The notes: generated from the sequence alone by a model not told the origin. A stretch of DNA of 64,000 nt from Inia geoffrensis (GCA_036417435.1 JAZAQT010000217.1:248001-312000); one strand, 5' to 3'. Shown: positions 49,451-63,054, counted from the stretch's first letter. A program made the numbers and translations.

Positions 49451-50910
49451 ATCTCCTTTTCTCAACTCGCTTTCTTGTGAGCTGACCGCAAACCAGAAGA
49501 ATTGCTTCAGGCCCTAATCTTGTTCCGGCATGGCCCGCTGAGCCTTTGGTGAATTCTTCTTCCTGTAGGGAAATCAGAGTTCAATGTGCCCGTCCAAACA
49601 CATCGAGTTAGCCACTCATTGGTTCTCCTTATTCCTGTTCATCTTCCACAGAAATTGCAAACTGTGCCAAACAAGAGGTCAAAGGCACAGACTCTCCAAG
49701 TGGGGAGAATGTTAATATCGCATCTGGAAGGGCGAACTCGAGTACAAGGGGGCGAAAATGGCGATGAGTTTTGAAATTTTGCCTGGTCACTTCGTGGACC
49801 ATATTCTGGGTTTTCCATGCATATTTTAGCTGAAGGATAAATCCCTTACACGTGGAGACTTGGGACCCGTGCAATGGGAACCATGCACCATTACCTCAAA
49901 GGGTCTGCATTCCCTCAACAATAGTATCAGCCCCAGTGTCCAGCCTTATCTCTCCCACAGCTGTGGTTGTAGAGGTGGTAAATCCAAGATTCCTCACAAA
50001 CCCTGAAGGACTTATTTAAGAATTTCTCTCTATTTAACATTCCTTGTGTTTTGTTTTTCAAATTTATTTTTATAAGGGGATTTAGCTTATTGACACTGCT
50101 GTGTGTATGGTGCTGTACACAAATGATTTTCTTATGGAGACCTATAAATGTATGGGTTTTAATTTTCTTCATAGTCAGGTATATTCCTAGGTTTTGAATA
50201 CGGGGCGTTGAGTACATATGGTTGAGCGAGGAGTAGGTCTTGTCTAATAAACATTTGGCTTATGGAATGGTATCTGTCCTAATGTCAACCTCTGGTTTTA
50301 TGCAGCCTCCGCACTCTCCTTTACCCTTAAGCAAGCCTAAGTTTCTTTTGTAAATGTGAGACTCTGTTTTGTTTTGAAATGCAGCTCACGCGTAGCCGTG
50401 TTTACATTCCCGGTATTAGTGATATCTTATGATGTTTCTTTTTCTGTGTGACTTATTTCACTTAGAATCATCATAACTAAATCCTCTCATTATGCTGCTA
50501 CTGGTCTGTTGCCATTGATTTCATTGTTGAGTGATATTAAATTGTAGGGATGTACCACAACTTCTATATCCATTTTTCTCTTTCTTGGCTATTAAAGTTG
50601 TACCATAGTCAAGGATCCCGTACACAGAGCAGCCCCAAACTTTGGTTTGGCTGTGTCTTTTTCATTTAAATTTTCCGAATCTATAGCACCATAAGTGGAA
50701 GTGCCCTAGGCTCTCTAGCTTGGTTTTTTCTTTGTTCCAGGAAACACCATCCACTTCTCCAGAGTGGCTGTTGGCAATTTACATCCCGCCCATCAGCATA
50801 ACAAGGCTGCCGGTTCTCCATGGCCTGTCCTGCCTCTCTGGATTTTACACTTTTTTCGGACGGCCCTTTGGATCGGTGGGAAGTGAGACTTCTTGTAGTG
50901 CGGATTTCCA
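49178..50910 (+). repeat. Satellite unit U29, 1,733 bp, D-front/F-back
   Basis: The front is a near copy of U28 up to about 49450. The back is type F (CTATTTAACATTCC, AGCCCCAGTGTCC with one base lost, GGGGCGTTGAG, CTAATAAACATTTGG). The palindrome (49194-49265) has two mismatches. Confidence 0.95.
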
Positions 50911-52646
50911 TTGCAGGCTTGCTTGGTTGGCCAAAAAGGGCGTATGCGTTTTTTCCTGAATATATTCAGGAAAAAACGCATACGCCGTTTTTGGCCAAGT
51001 GCATCACTGTCGAACTGCTGCCTCTTTTCCTACGCTTTCAGAGCAATTCTTATCTACCCCCTGATATCTGTTTTCTGCAATTCTGCGTCGCGTTCAAGTC
51101 CTCTTCACAGCGTTCCTTCAATAAATTTTTGGATGATAGGGGTCATTTGGAACTCTGCAGGATTGTGAGTTACAGTGCCAAAGATCTCCCTTTCTCAACT
51201 CGCTTTCTTGTGAGCTGACCGAAAACCCGAAGAATTGCTTCAGGCCCTAATCTCGTTCCGGCATGGCCCTCTGAGCCTTTGGTGAATTCTTCTTCCTGTA
51301 GGGAAATCAGAGTTCAATGTGCCCGTCCAAACACATCGAGTTAGCCGCTCATTGGTTCTCCTTATTCCTGTTCATCTTCCACAGAAATTGCAAACTGTGC
51401 CAAACAAGAGGTCAAAGGCACTGACTCTCCAAGTGGGGAGAGTGTTAATATCGCATCTGGAACGGCGAACTCGAGTATCAGGGGGCGAAAATGGCGATGA
51501 GTTTTAGAAATTATGCCTGATCACTTCGTGGACCATATTCTGGGTTTTCCATGCATATTTTAGCTGAAGGATAAATCCCTTAAACGTGGAGATTTGGGAC
51601 TCGTGGAATGGGAACCATGCACCATTACCTCAAAGGGTCTGCATTCTCTCACCAATACTATCAGCCCCAAGTGTCCGGCCTTATCTCTCCCCCAGCTGTG
51701 GATGTAGAGGTGGTAAATCCAAGATTCCGCACAAGCCCTGAAGGACTTATTTAAGAATTTCTCTCTATTTCACAGTCCTTGTGTTTTGTTTTTCAAATTT
51801 ATTTTTATAAGGGGATTTAGCTTATTGACACTGCAGTGTGTATGGTGCTGTACACAAATGATTTTCTTATGGAGACCTATAAATGTATGGGTTTTAATTT
51901 TCTTCATAGTCAGGCATATTCCAAGGTTTTGAATACTGGGTGTTGAGTCCATTTGGTTGAGCAAGGAGTAGGTCTTGTCTAATATATATTTGGCTTATGG
52001 AATGGTATCTGTCCTAATGTGAACCTCTGGTTTTATGCAGCCTCCCCACTCTCCTTTCCCCTTAAGCAAGCATAAGTTTCTTTTGTAAATGTGAGACTCT
52101 GTTGTGTTTTGTAATGCAGTTCACACGTAGCCGTGTTTACATTCCCGGTATTAGTGATATCTTATGATGTTTCTTTTTCTGTGTGACTTATTTCACTTAG
52201 AATCATCATAACTAAATCCTCTCATTATGCTGCTACTGGTCTGTTGCCATTGATTTCATTGTTGAGTGATATTCCATTGTAGGGATGTACCACAACTTCT
52301 ATATCCATTTTTCTCTTTCTGGGCTATAAAAGTTGTACCATAGTCAAGGATCCCGTACACAGAGCAGCCCCAAACTTTGGTGTGGCTGTGTCTTTTTCAT
52401 TTAAATTTTCCGAATCTATAGCACCATAAGTGGAAGTGCCCTGGGCTCTCTAGCTTGGTTTTTTCTTTGTTCCAGGAAACACCATCCACTTCTCCAGAGT
52501 GGCTGTTGGCAATTTACATACCGCCCATCAGCATAACAAGGCTGCCGGTTCTCCACGGCCTGTCCTGCCTCTCTGGATTTTACACTTTTTTCGGACGGCC
52601 CTTTGGATCGTTGGGAAGTGAGACTTCCTTGTAGTGCGGATTTCCA
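50911..52646 (+). repeat. Satellite unit U30, 1,736 bp, type E
   Basis: Front marker CACAGCGTTCC recurs every second unit from here. Part of the back (about 51460-52005) is nearly identical to the same part of U31 (GGGACTCGTGG, TGTCCGGCC, TTCCAAGGTTTTG). The palindrome (50927-50998) has one mismatch. Confidence 0.95.
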
Positions 52647-54381
52647 TTGCAGGCTTGCTTGGTTGGCCAAAAAGGGCGTATGCGTTTTTTCCTGAATATA
52701 TTTAGGAAAAAACGCATACGCCCTTTTTGGCCAAGTGCATCACTGTCGAACTGCTGCCTCTTTTCCTACGCTTTCAGAGCAATTCTTATCTACCCCCTGA
52801 TATCTGTTTTCTGCAATTCTGCATCGTGTTCAAGTCCTCTTCACAGCCTTCCTTCAATAAATTTTTGGATGATAGGGGTCATTTGGAACTCTGCAGGATT
52901 GTGAGTTACAGTGCCAAAGATCTTCTTTTCTCAACTCGCTTTCTTGTGAGCTGACCGCAAACCCGAAGAATTGCTTCAGGCCCTAATCTCGTTCCGGCAT
53001 GGCCCGCTGAGCCTTTGGTGAATTCTTCTTCCTGTAGGGAAATCAGAGTTCAATGTGCCCGTCCAAACACATCGAGTGAGCCGCTCATTGGTTCTCCTTA
53101 TTCCTGTTCATCTTCCACAGAAATTGCAAACTGTGCCAAACAAGAGGTCAAAGGCACTGACTCTCCAAGTGGAGAGAATGTTAATATCGCATCTGGAACG
53201 GCGAACTCGAGTATCAGGGGGCGAAAATGGCGATGAGTTTTAGAAATTATGCCTGATCACTTCGTGGACCATATTCTGGGTTTTCCATGCATATTTTAGC
53301 TGAAGGATAAATCCCTTAAACGTGGAGATTTGGGACTCGTGGAATGGGAACCATGCACCATTACCTCAAAGGGTCTGCATTCTCTCACCAATACTATCAG
53401 CCCCAAGTGTCCGGCCTTATCTCTCCCCCAGCTGTGGATGTAGAGGTGGTAAATCCAAGATTCCTCACAAGCCCTGAAGGACTTATTTAAGAATTTCTCT
53501 CTATTTCACAGTCCTTGTGTTTTGTTTTTCAAATTTATTTTTATAAGGGGATTTAGCTTATTGACACTGCTGTGTGTATGGTGCTGTACACAAATGATTT
53601 TCTTATGGAGACCTATAAATGTATGGGTTTTAATTTTCTTCATAGTCAGGCATATTCCAAGGTTTTGAATACTGGGTGTTGAGTCCATTTGGTTGAGCAA
53701 GGAGTAGGTCTTGTCTAATATATATTTGGCTTATGGAATGGTATCTGTTCTAATGTTAACCTCTGGTTTTATGCAGCCTCAGTACTCTCCTTTACCCTTA
53801 AGCAAGCCTAAGTTTCTTTTGTAAATGTGAGACTCTGTTTTGTTTTGAAATGCAGCTCACGCGTAGCCGTGTTTACATTCCCGGTATTAGTGATATCTTA
53901 TGATGTTTCTTTTTCTGTGTGACTTATTTCACTTAGAATCATCACAAATAAATCCTCTCATTATGCTGCTACTGGTCTGTTGCCATTGATTTCATTGTTG
54001 AGTGATATTCCATTGTAGGGATGTACCACAACTTCTATATCCATTTTTCTCTTTCTTGGCTATTAAAGTTGTACCATAGTCAAGGATCCCGTACACAGAG
54101 CAGCCCCAAACTTTGGTGTGGCTGTGTCTTTTTCATTTAAATTTTCCGAATCTATAGCACCATAAGTGGAAGTGCCCTAGGCTCTCTAGCTTGGTGTTTT
54201 CTTTGTTCCAGAAAACACCATCCACTTCTCCAGAGTGGCTGTTGGCAATTTACATCCCGCCCATCAGCATAACAAGGCTGCCGGTTCTCCATGGCCTGTC
54301 CTGCCTCTCTGGATTTTACACTTTTTTCGGACGGCCCTTTGGATCGGTGGGAAGTGAGACTTCTTGTAGTGCGGATTTCCA
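52647..54381 (+). repeat. Satellite unit U31, 1,735 bp
   Basis: A change of TTAGCC to TGAGCC near 53080 removes a stop codon that is otherwise near-universal in one forward frame, giving a 73-codon frame at 53015-53236. The palindrome (52663-52734) has one mismatch next to the centre. The back copies U30, and the tail copies the tail of U33. Confidence 0.95.
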
Positions 54382-56117
54382 TTGCAGGCTTGCTTGGTTG
54401 GCCAAAAAGGGCGTAGGCGTTTTTTCCTGAATATATTCAGGAAAAAACGCCTACACCCTTTTTGGCCAAGTGCATCACTATCGAACTGCTGCCTCTTTTC
54501 CTACGCTTTCAGAGCAATTCTTATCTAACCCCTGATATCTGTTTTCTGCAATTCTGCGTCGCGTTCAAGTCTTCTTCACAGCGTTCCTTCAATAAATTTT
54601 TGGATGATAGGGGTCATTTGGAACTCTGCAGGATTGTGAGTTACAGTGCCAAAGATCTCCCTTTCTCAACTCGCTTTCTTGTGAGCTGACCGAAAACCCG
54701 AAGAATTGCTTCAGGCCCTAATCTCGTTCCGGCATGGCCCGCTGAGCCTTTGGTGAATTCTTCTTCCTGTAGGGAAATCAGAGTTCAATGTGCCCGTCCA
54801 AACACATCGAGTTAGCCCCTCATTGGTTCTCCTTATTCCTGTTCATCTTCCACAGAAATTGCAAACTGTGCCAAACAAGAGGTCAAAGGCACTGACTCTC
54901 CAAGTGGGGAGAGTGTTAATATCGCATCTGGAACGGCGAACTCGAGTATCAGGGGGCGAAAATGGCGATGAGTTTTAGAAATTATGCCTGATCACTTCGT
55001 GGACCATATTCTGGGTTTTCCATGCATATTTTAGCTGAAGGATAAATCCCTTAAACGTGGAGATTTGGGACCCGTGGAATGGGAACCATGCACCATTACC
55101 TCAAAGGTTCTGCATTCCCTCACCAATAGTATCAGCCCCAAGTGTCCAGCCTTATCTCTCCCCCAGCTGTGGATGTAGAGGTGGTAAATCCAAGATTCCT
55201 CACAAGCCCTGAAGGACTTATTTAAGAATTTCTCTCTATTTCACAGTCCTTGTGTTTTGTTTTTCAAATTTATTTTTATAAGGGGATTTAGCTTATTGAC
55301 ACTGCTGTGTGTATGGTGCTGTACACAAATGATTTTCTTATGGAGACCTATAAATGTATGGGTTTTAATTTTCTTCATATTCAGGCATATTCCTAGGTTT
55401 TGAATACAGGGTGTTGAGTCCATTTCGTTGAGCAAGGAGTAGGTCTTGTCTAATATATATTTGGCTTATGGAATGGTATCTGTCCTAATGTGAACCTCTG
55501 GTTTTATGCAGCCTCCCCACTCTCCTTTCCCCTTAAGCAAGCCTAAGTTTCTTTTGTGAATGTGAGACTCTGTTGTGTTTTGTAATGCAGTTCACACGTA
55601 GCCGTGTTTATATTCCCGGTATTAGAGATATCTTATGATGTTTCTTTTTCTGTGTGACTTATTTCACTTAGAATCATCATAACTAAATCCTGTCATTATG
55701 CTGCTAGTGGTGTGTTGCCATTGATTTCATTGTTGAGTGATATTCCATTGTAGGGATGTACCACAACTTCTATATCTATTTTTCTCTTTCTGGGCTATAA
55801 AAGTTGTACCATAGTCAAGGATCCCGTACACAGAGCAGCCCCAAACTTTGGTGTGGCTGTGTCTTTTTCATTTAAATTTTCCGAATCTATAGCACCATAA
55901 GTGGAAGTGCCCTAGGCTCTCTAGCTTGGTTTTTTCTTTGTTCCAGGAAACACCATCCACTTCTCCAGAGTGGCTGTTGGCAATTTACATCCCGCCCATC
56001 AGCATAACAAGGCTGCCGGTTCTCCACGGCCTGTCCTGCCTCTCTGGATTTTACACTTTTTTCGGACGGCCATTTGGATCGGTGGGAAGTGAGACTTCCT
56101 TGTAGTGCGGATTTCCA
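54382..56117 (+). repeat. Satellite unit U32, 1,736 bp, type E
   Basis: Type E front (CACAGCGTTCC). The palindrome at 54398-54469 is base-for-base the variant of U10: matched GTAGGCG/CGCCTAC plus the same CACCC mismatch. Confidence 0.95.
54398..54469. repeat. Palindrome with the U10 variant (U32)
   Basis: Carries the matched GTAGGCG/CGCCTAC change and the same single mismatch as U10, about 38 kb away and in a different domain. Confidence 0.93.
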
Positions 56118-57851
56118 TTGCAGGCTTGCTTGGTTGGCCAAAAAGGGCGTATGCGTTTTTTCCTGAATATATTCAGGAAAAAACGCATACGCCCTTTTTG
56201 GCCAAGTGCATCACTGTCGAACTGCTGCCTCTTTTCCTACCCTTTCAGAGCAATTCTTATCTACCCCCTGATATCTGTTTTCTGCAATTCTGCGTCGCGT
56301 TCAAGTCCTCTTCACAGCCTTCCTTCAATAAATTTTTGGATGATAGGGGTCATTTGGAACTCTGCAGGATTGTGAGTTACAGTGCCAAAGATCTCCTTTT
56401 CTCAACTCGCTTTCTTGTGAGCTGACCGCAAACCCGAAGAATTGCTTCAGGCCCTAATCTCGTTCCGGCATGGCCCGCTGAGCCTTTGGTGAATTCTTCT
56501 TCCTGTAGGGAAATCAGAGTTCAATGTGCCCGTCCAAACACATCGAGTTAGCCGCTCATTGGTTCTCCTTATTCCTGTTCATCTTCCACAGAAATTGCAA
56601 ACTGTGCCAAACAAGAGGTCAAAGGCACTGACTCTCCAAGTGGGGAGAATGTTAATATCGCATCTGGAACGGCGAACTCGAGTATCAGGGGGCGAAAATG
56701 GCGATGAGTTTTAGAAATTATGCCTGATCACTTCGTGGACCATATTCTGGGTTTTCTATGCATATTTTAGCTGAAGGATAAATCCCTTAAACGTGGAGAC
56801 TTGGGACCCGTGCAATGGGAACCATGCACCATTACCTCAAAGGGTCTGCATTCCCTCACCAATAGTATCAGCCCCAGTGTCCAGCCTTATCTCTCCCACA
56901 GCTGTGGATGTAGAGGTGGTAAATCCAAGATTCCTCACAAACCCTGAAGGACTTATTTAAGAATTTCTCTCTATTTAACATTCCTTGTGTTTTGTTTTTC
57001 AAATTTATTTTTATAAGGGGATTTAGCTTATTGACACTGCTGTGTGTATGGTGCTGTACACAAATGATTTTCTTATGGAGACCTATAAATGTATGGGTTT
57101 TAATTTTCTTCATAGTCAGGTATATTCCTAGGTTTTGAATACGGGGCGTTGAGTCCATATGGTTGAGCGAGGAGTAGGTCTTGTCTAAAAAACATTTGGC
57201 TTATGGAATGGTATCTGTTCTAATGTCAACCTCTGGTTTTATGCAGCCTCAGTACTCTCCTTTACCCTTAAGCAAGCCTAAGTTTCTTTTGTAAATGTGA
57301 GACTCTGTTTTGTTTTGAAATGCAGCTCACGCGTAGCCGTGTTTACATTCCCGGTATTAGTGATATCTTATGATGTTTCTTTTTCTGTGTGACTTATTTC
57401 ACTTAGAATCATCACAACTAAATCCTCTCATTATGCTGCTACTGGTCTGTTGCCATTGATTTCATTGTTGAGTGATATTCCATTGTAGGGATGTACCACA
57501 ACTTCTATATCCATTTTTCTCTTTCTTGGCTATTAAAGTTGTACCATAGTCAAGGATCCCGTACACAGAGCAGCCCCAAACTTTGGTGTGGCTGTGTCTT
57601 TTTCATTTAAATTTTCCGAATCTATAGCACCATAAGTGGAAGTGCCCTAGGCTCTCTAGCTTGGTTTTTTCTTTGTTCCAGGAAACACCATCCACTTCTC
57701 CAGAGTGGCTGTTGGCAATTTACATCCCGCCCATCAGCATAACAAGGCTGCCGGTTCTCCATGGCCTGTCCTGCCTCTCTGGATTTTACACTTTTTTCGC
57801 ACGGCCCTTTGGATCGGTGGGAAGTGAGACTTCTTGTAGTGCGGATTTCCA
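56118..57851 (+). repeat. Satellite unit U33, 1,734 bp, type F back
   Basis: The palindrome at 56134-56205 is perfect. Type F back (CTATTTAACATTCC). CTAAAAAACATTTGG replaces the usual CTAATATATATTTGG. Confidence 0.95.
56134..56205. repeat. Perfect 72-bp palindrome (U33)
   Basis: All 36 pairs match, between two units (U32, U34) that carry the GTAGGCG variant. Confidence 0.95.
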
Positions 57852-59586
57852 TTGCAGGCTTGCTTGGTTTGCCAAAAAGGGCGTAGGCGTTTTTTCCTGA
57901 ATATATTCAGGAAAAAACGCCTACGCCCTTTTTGGCCAAGTGCATCACTGTCGAACTGCTGCCTCTTTTCCTACGCTTTCAGAGCAATTCTTATCTAACC
58001 CCTGATATCTGTTTTCTGCAATTCTGCGTCGCGTTCAAGTCCTCTTCACAGCGTTCCTTCAATAAATTTTTGGATGATAGGGGTCATTTGGAACTCTGCA
58101 GGATGGTGAGTTACAGTGCCAAAGATCTCCCTTTCTCAACTCGCTTTCTTGTGAGCTGACCGAAAACCCGAAGAATTGCTTCAGGCCCTAATCTCGTTCC
58201 GGCATGGCCCGCTGAGCCTTTGGTGAATTCTTCTTCCTGTAGGGAAATCAGAGTTCAATGTGCCCGTCCAAACACATCGAGTTAGCCGCTCATTGGTTCT
58301 CCTTATTCCTGTTCATCTTCCACAGAAATTGCAAACTGTGCCAAACAAGAGGTCAAAGGCACTGACTCTCCAAGTGGGGAGAGTGTTAATATCGCATCTG
58401 GAACGGCGAACTCGAGTATCAGGGGGCGAAAATGGCGATGAGTTTTATAAATTATGCCTGATCACTTCGTGGACCATATTCTGGGTTTTCCATGCATATT
58501 TTAGCTGAAGGATAAATCCCTTAAACGTGGAGATTTGGGACCCGTGGAATGGGAACCATGCACCATTACCTCAAAGGGTCTGCATTCCCTCACCAATAGT
58601 ATCAGCCCCAAGTGTCCAGCCTTATCTCTCCCCCAGCTGTGGATGTAGAGGTGGTAAATCCAAGATTCCTCACAAGCCCTGAAGGACTTATTTAAGAATT
58701 TCTCTCTATTTCACAGTCCTTGTGTTTTGTTTTTCAAATTTATTTTTATAAGGGGATTTAGCTTATTGACACTGCTGTGTGTATGGTGCTGTACACAAAT
58801 GATTTTCTTATGGAGACCTATAAATGTATGGGTTTTAATTTTCTTCATATTCAGGCATATTCCTAGGTTTTGAATATGGGGTGTTGAGTCCATTTCGTTG
58901 AGCAAGGAGTAGGTCTTGTCTAATATATATTTGGCTTATGGAATGGTATCTGTCCTAATGTGAACCTCTGGTTTTATGCAGCCTCCCCACTCTCCTTTCC
59001 CCTTAAGCAAGCATAAGTTTCTTTTGTGAATGTGAGACTCTGTTGTGTTTTGTAATGCAGTTCACACGTAGCCGTGTTTACATTCCCGGTATTAGAGATA
59101 TCTTATGATGTTTCTTTTTCTGTGTGACTTATTTCACTTAGAATCATCATAACTAAATCCTGTCATTATGCTGCTACTGGTGTGTTGCCATTGATTTCAT
59201 TGTTGAGTGATATTCCATTGTAGGGATGTACCACAACTTCTATATCTATTTTTCTCTTTCTGGGCTAAAAAAGTTGTACCATAGTCAAGGATCCCGTACA
59301 CAGAGCAGCCCCAAACTTTGGTGTGGCTGTGTCTTTTTCATTTAAATTTTCCGAATCTATAGCACCATAAGTGGAAGTGCCCTAGGCTCTGTACCTTGTG
59401 TTTTTCTTTGTTCGAGGAAACACCATCCACTTCTCCAGATTGGCTGTTGGCAATTTACATCCCGCCCATCAGCTTAACAAGGCTGCCGGTTCTCCATGGC
59501 CTGTCCTGCCTCTCTGGATTTTACACTTTTTTCGGACGGCCCTTTGGATCAGTGGGAAGTGAGACTTCTTGTAGTGCGGATTTCCA
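57852..59586 (+). repeat. Satellite unit U34, 1,735 bp, type E
   Basis: Type E. The palindrome at 57868-57939 has the GTAGGCG/CGCCTAC matched change without the CACCC mismatch, so the core is fully paired; the only mismatch is at the left edge (TTTGCC). Confidence 0.95.
57868..57939. repeat. Palindrome with a fully paired variant core (U34)
   Basis: The GTAGGCG/CGCCTAC change without the CACCC mismatch. The only unpaired position is near the outer edge (TTTGCC against GGCCAA). Confidence 0.93.
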
Positions 59587-61319
59587 TTGCAGGCTTGCTT
59601 TGTTGGCCAAAAAGGGCGTATGCGTTTTTTCCTGAATATATTCAGGGAAAAACGCATACGCCCTTTTTGGCCAAGTGCATCACTGTCGAACTGCTGCCTC
59701 TTTTCCTACGCTTTCAGAGCAATTCTTATCTTCCCCCTGATATTTGTTTTCTGCAATTCTGCATCAGGTTCAAGTCCTCTTCACAGCCTTCCTTCAATAA
59801 ATTTTTGGATGATAGAGGTCATTTGGAACTCTGCAGGATTGTGAGTTACAGTGCCAAAAATCTCCTTTCCTCAACTCGCTTTCTTGTGAGCTGACCGCAA
59901 ACCGGAAGAATTGCTTCAGGCCCTAATCTCGTTCCGGCATGGCCCGCTGAGCCTTTGGTGAATTCTTCTTCCTGTAGGGAAATCAGAGTTCAATGTGCCC
60001 GTCCAAACACATCGAGTTAGCCACACATTGGTTCTCCTTATTCCTGTTCATCTTCCACAGAAATTGCAAACTGTGCCAAACAAGAGGTCAAAGGCACAGA
60101 CTCTCCAAGTGGGAAGAATGTTAATATTGCATCTGGAAGGGCGAACTCGAGTACCAGGGGGCTAAAATGGCGATGAGTTTTAAAATTTTGCCTGGTCACT
60201 TCGTGGACCATATTCTGGGTTTTCCATGCGTATTTTAGCTGAAGGATAAATCCCTTAAGCGTGGAGACTTGGGACCCGTGCAATGGGAACCATGCACCAT
60301 TACCTCAAAGGGTCTGCATTCCCTCACCAATAGTATCAGCCCCAGTGTCCAGCCTTATCTCTCCCACAGCTGTGGATGTAGAGGTGGTAAATCCAAGATT
60401 CCTCACAAACCCTGAAGGACTTATTTAAGAATTTATCTCTATTTAACATTCCTTGTGTTTTGTTTTTCAAATTTATTTTTATAAGGGGATTTAGCTTATT
60501 GACACTGCTGTGTGTATGGTGCTGTACACAAATGATTTTCTTATGGAGACCTATAAATGTATGGGTTTTAATTTTCTTCATAGTCAGGTATATTCCTAGG
60601 TTTTGAATACGGGGCGTTGAGTCCATATGGTTGAGCGAGGAGTAGGTCTTGTCTAATAAACATTTGGCTTATGGAATGGTATCTGTCCTAATGTCAACCT
60701 CTGGTTTTATGCAGCCTCCGCACTCTCCTTTACCCTTAAGCAAGCCTAAGTTTCTTTTGTAAATGTGAGACTCTGTTTTGTTTTGAAATGCAGCTCACGC
60801 CTAGCCATGTTTACATTCCCGGTATTAGTGATATCTTATGATGTTTCTTTTTCTGTGTGACTTATTTCACTTACAATCATCATAACTAAATCCTCTCATT
60901 ATGCTGCTACTGGTCTGTTGCCATTGATTTCATTGTTGAGTGATATTCCATTGTAGGGATGTACCACAACTTCCATATCCATTTTTCTCTTTCTTGGCTA
61001 TTAAAGTTGTACCATAGTCAAGGATCCCGTACACAGAGCAGCCCCAAACTTTGGTGTGGCTGTGTCTTTTTCATTTAAATTTTCCGAATCTATAGCACCA
61101 TAAGTGGAAGTGCCCTAGGCTCTCTAGCTTGGTTTTTTCTTTGTTCCAGGAAACACCATCCACTTCTCCAGAGTGGCTGTTGGCAATTTACATCCCGCCC
61201 ATCAGCATAACAAGGCTGCCGGTTCTCCATGGCCTGTCCTGCCTCTCTGGATTTTACACTTTTTTCGGACGGCCCTTTGGATCGGTGGGAAGTGAGACTT
61301 CTTGTAGTGCGGATTTCCA
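59587..61319 (+). repeat. Satellite unit U35, 1,733 bp, type F
   Basis: Type F back, with front markers GATAGAGGTC and CTGCATCAGG. The palindrome at 59603-59674 has one mismatch (CAGGGAAAAACG). Confidence 0.95.
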
Positions 61320-63054
61320 TTGCAGGCTTGCTTGGTTGGCCAAAAAGGGCGTATGCGTTTTTTCCTGAATATATTCAGGAAAAAACGCATACGCCCTTTT
61401 TGGCCAAGTGCATCACTGTCGAACTGCTGCCTCTTTTCCTACGCTTTCAGAGCAATTCTTATCTAACCCCTGATATCTGTTTTCTGCAATTCTGCGTCGC
61501 GTTCAAGTCCTCTTCACAGCGTTCCTTCAATAAATTTTTGGATGATAAGGGTCATTTTGAACTCTGCAGGATTGTGAGTTACAGTGCCAAAGATCTCCCT
61601 TTCTCAACTCGCTTTCTTGTGAGCTGACCGAAAACCCGAAGAATTGCTTCAGGCCCTAATCTCGTTCCGGCATGGCCCGCTGAGCCTTTGGTGAATTCTT
61701 CTTCCTGTAGGGAAATCAGAGTTCAATGTGCCCGTCCAAACACATCGAGTTAGCCGCTCATTGGTTCTCCTTATTCCTGTTCATCTTCCACAGAAATTGC
61801 AAACTGTGCCAACGAAGAGGTCAAAGGCACTGACTCTCCAAGTGGGGAGAGTGTTAATATCGCATCTGGAACGGCGAACTCGAGTATCAGGGGACGAAAA
61901 TGGCGATGAGTTTTAGAAATTATGCCTGATCACTTCGTGGACCATATTCTGGGTTTTCCATGCATATTTTAGCTGAAGGATAAATCCCTTAAACGTGGAG
62001 ATTTGGGACCCGTGGAATGGGAACCATGCACCATTACCTCAAAGGGTCTGCATTACCTCACCAATAGTATCAGCCCCAAGTGTCCAGCCTTATCTCTCCC
62101 CCAGCTGTGGATGTAGAGGTGGTAAATCCAAGATTCCTCACAAGCCCTGAAGGACTTATTTAAGAATTTCTCTCTATTTCACAGTCCTTGTGTTTTGTTT
62201 TTCAAATTTATTTTTATAAGGGGATTTAGCTTATTGACACTGCTGTGTGTATGGTGCTGTACACAAATGATTTTCTTATGGAGACCTATAAATATATGGG
62301 TTTTAATTTTCTTCATAGTCCGGCATATTCCTAGGTTTTGAATACGGGCTGTTGAGTCCATTTCGTTGAGCAAGGAGTAGGTCTTGTCTAATATATATTT
62401 GGCTTATGGAATGGTATCTGTCCTAATGTGAACCTCTGGTTTTATGCAGCCTCCCCACTCTCCTTTCCCCTTAAGCAAGCATAAGTTTCTTTTGTGAATG
62501 TGAGACTCTGTTGTGTTTTGTAATGCAGTTCACACGTAGCCGTGTTTACATTCCCGGTATTAGTGATATCTTATGATGTTTCTTTTTCTGTGTGACTTAT
62601 TTCACTTAGAATCATCATAACTAAATCCTGTCATTATGCTGCTACTGGTCTGTTGCCATTGATTTCATTGTTGAGTGATATTCCATTGTAGGGATGTACC
62701 ACAACTTCTATATCCATTTTTCTCTTTCTGGGCTATTAAAGTTGTACCATAGTCAAGGATCCCGTACACAGAGCAGCCCCAAACTTTGGTGTGGCTGTGT
62801 CTTTTTCATTTAAATTTTCCGAATCTATAGCACCATAAGTGGAAGTGCCCTAGGCTCTCTACCTTGTTTTTTTCTTTGTTCCAGGAAACACCATCCACTT
62901 CTCCAGATTGGCTGTTGGCAATTTACATCCCGCCCATCAGCTTAACAAGGCTGCCGGTTCTCCATGGCCTGTCCTGCCTCTCTGGATTTTACACTTTTTT
63001 CGGACGGCCCTTTGGATGGTGGGAAGTGAGACTTCCTTGTAGTGCGTATTTCCA
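61320..63054 (+). repeat. Satellite unit U36, 1,735 bp, type E
   Basis: Type E front (CACAGCGTTCC). The palindrome at 61336-61407 is perfect, without the U32/U34 variant, so the variant is not fixed within the E lineage. Confidence 0.95.
61336..61407. repeat. Perfect 72-bp palindrome (U36)
   Basis: All 36 pairs match, with the common GTATGCG core. Confidence 0.95.

Larger units (their letters stand above)
50911..54381 (+). repeat. Domain III dimer, copy 1 (3,471 bp)
   Basis: U30-U31. The E front marker CACAGCGTTCC recurs in U30, U32, U34 and U36 only, at steps of 3,471, 3,470 and 3,468 bp. Confidence 0.85.
54382..57851 (+). repeat. Domain III dimer, copy 2 (3,470 bp)
   Basis: U32 (E) followed by U33 (F back). 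Confidence 0.85.
57852..61319 (+). repeat. Domain III dimer, copy 3 (3,468 bp)
   Basis: U34 (E) followed by U35 (F). A further copy begins at 61320 (U36 and the partial U37). Confidence 0.85.

Noticed and set aside
53015..53236. 73-codon forward frame in U31 opened by a TAG to GAG change
   Set aside because: A single substitution in one unit; no support as a gene.
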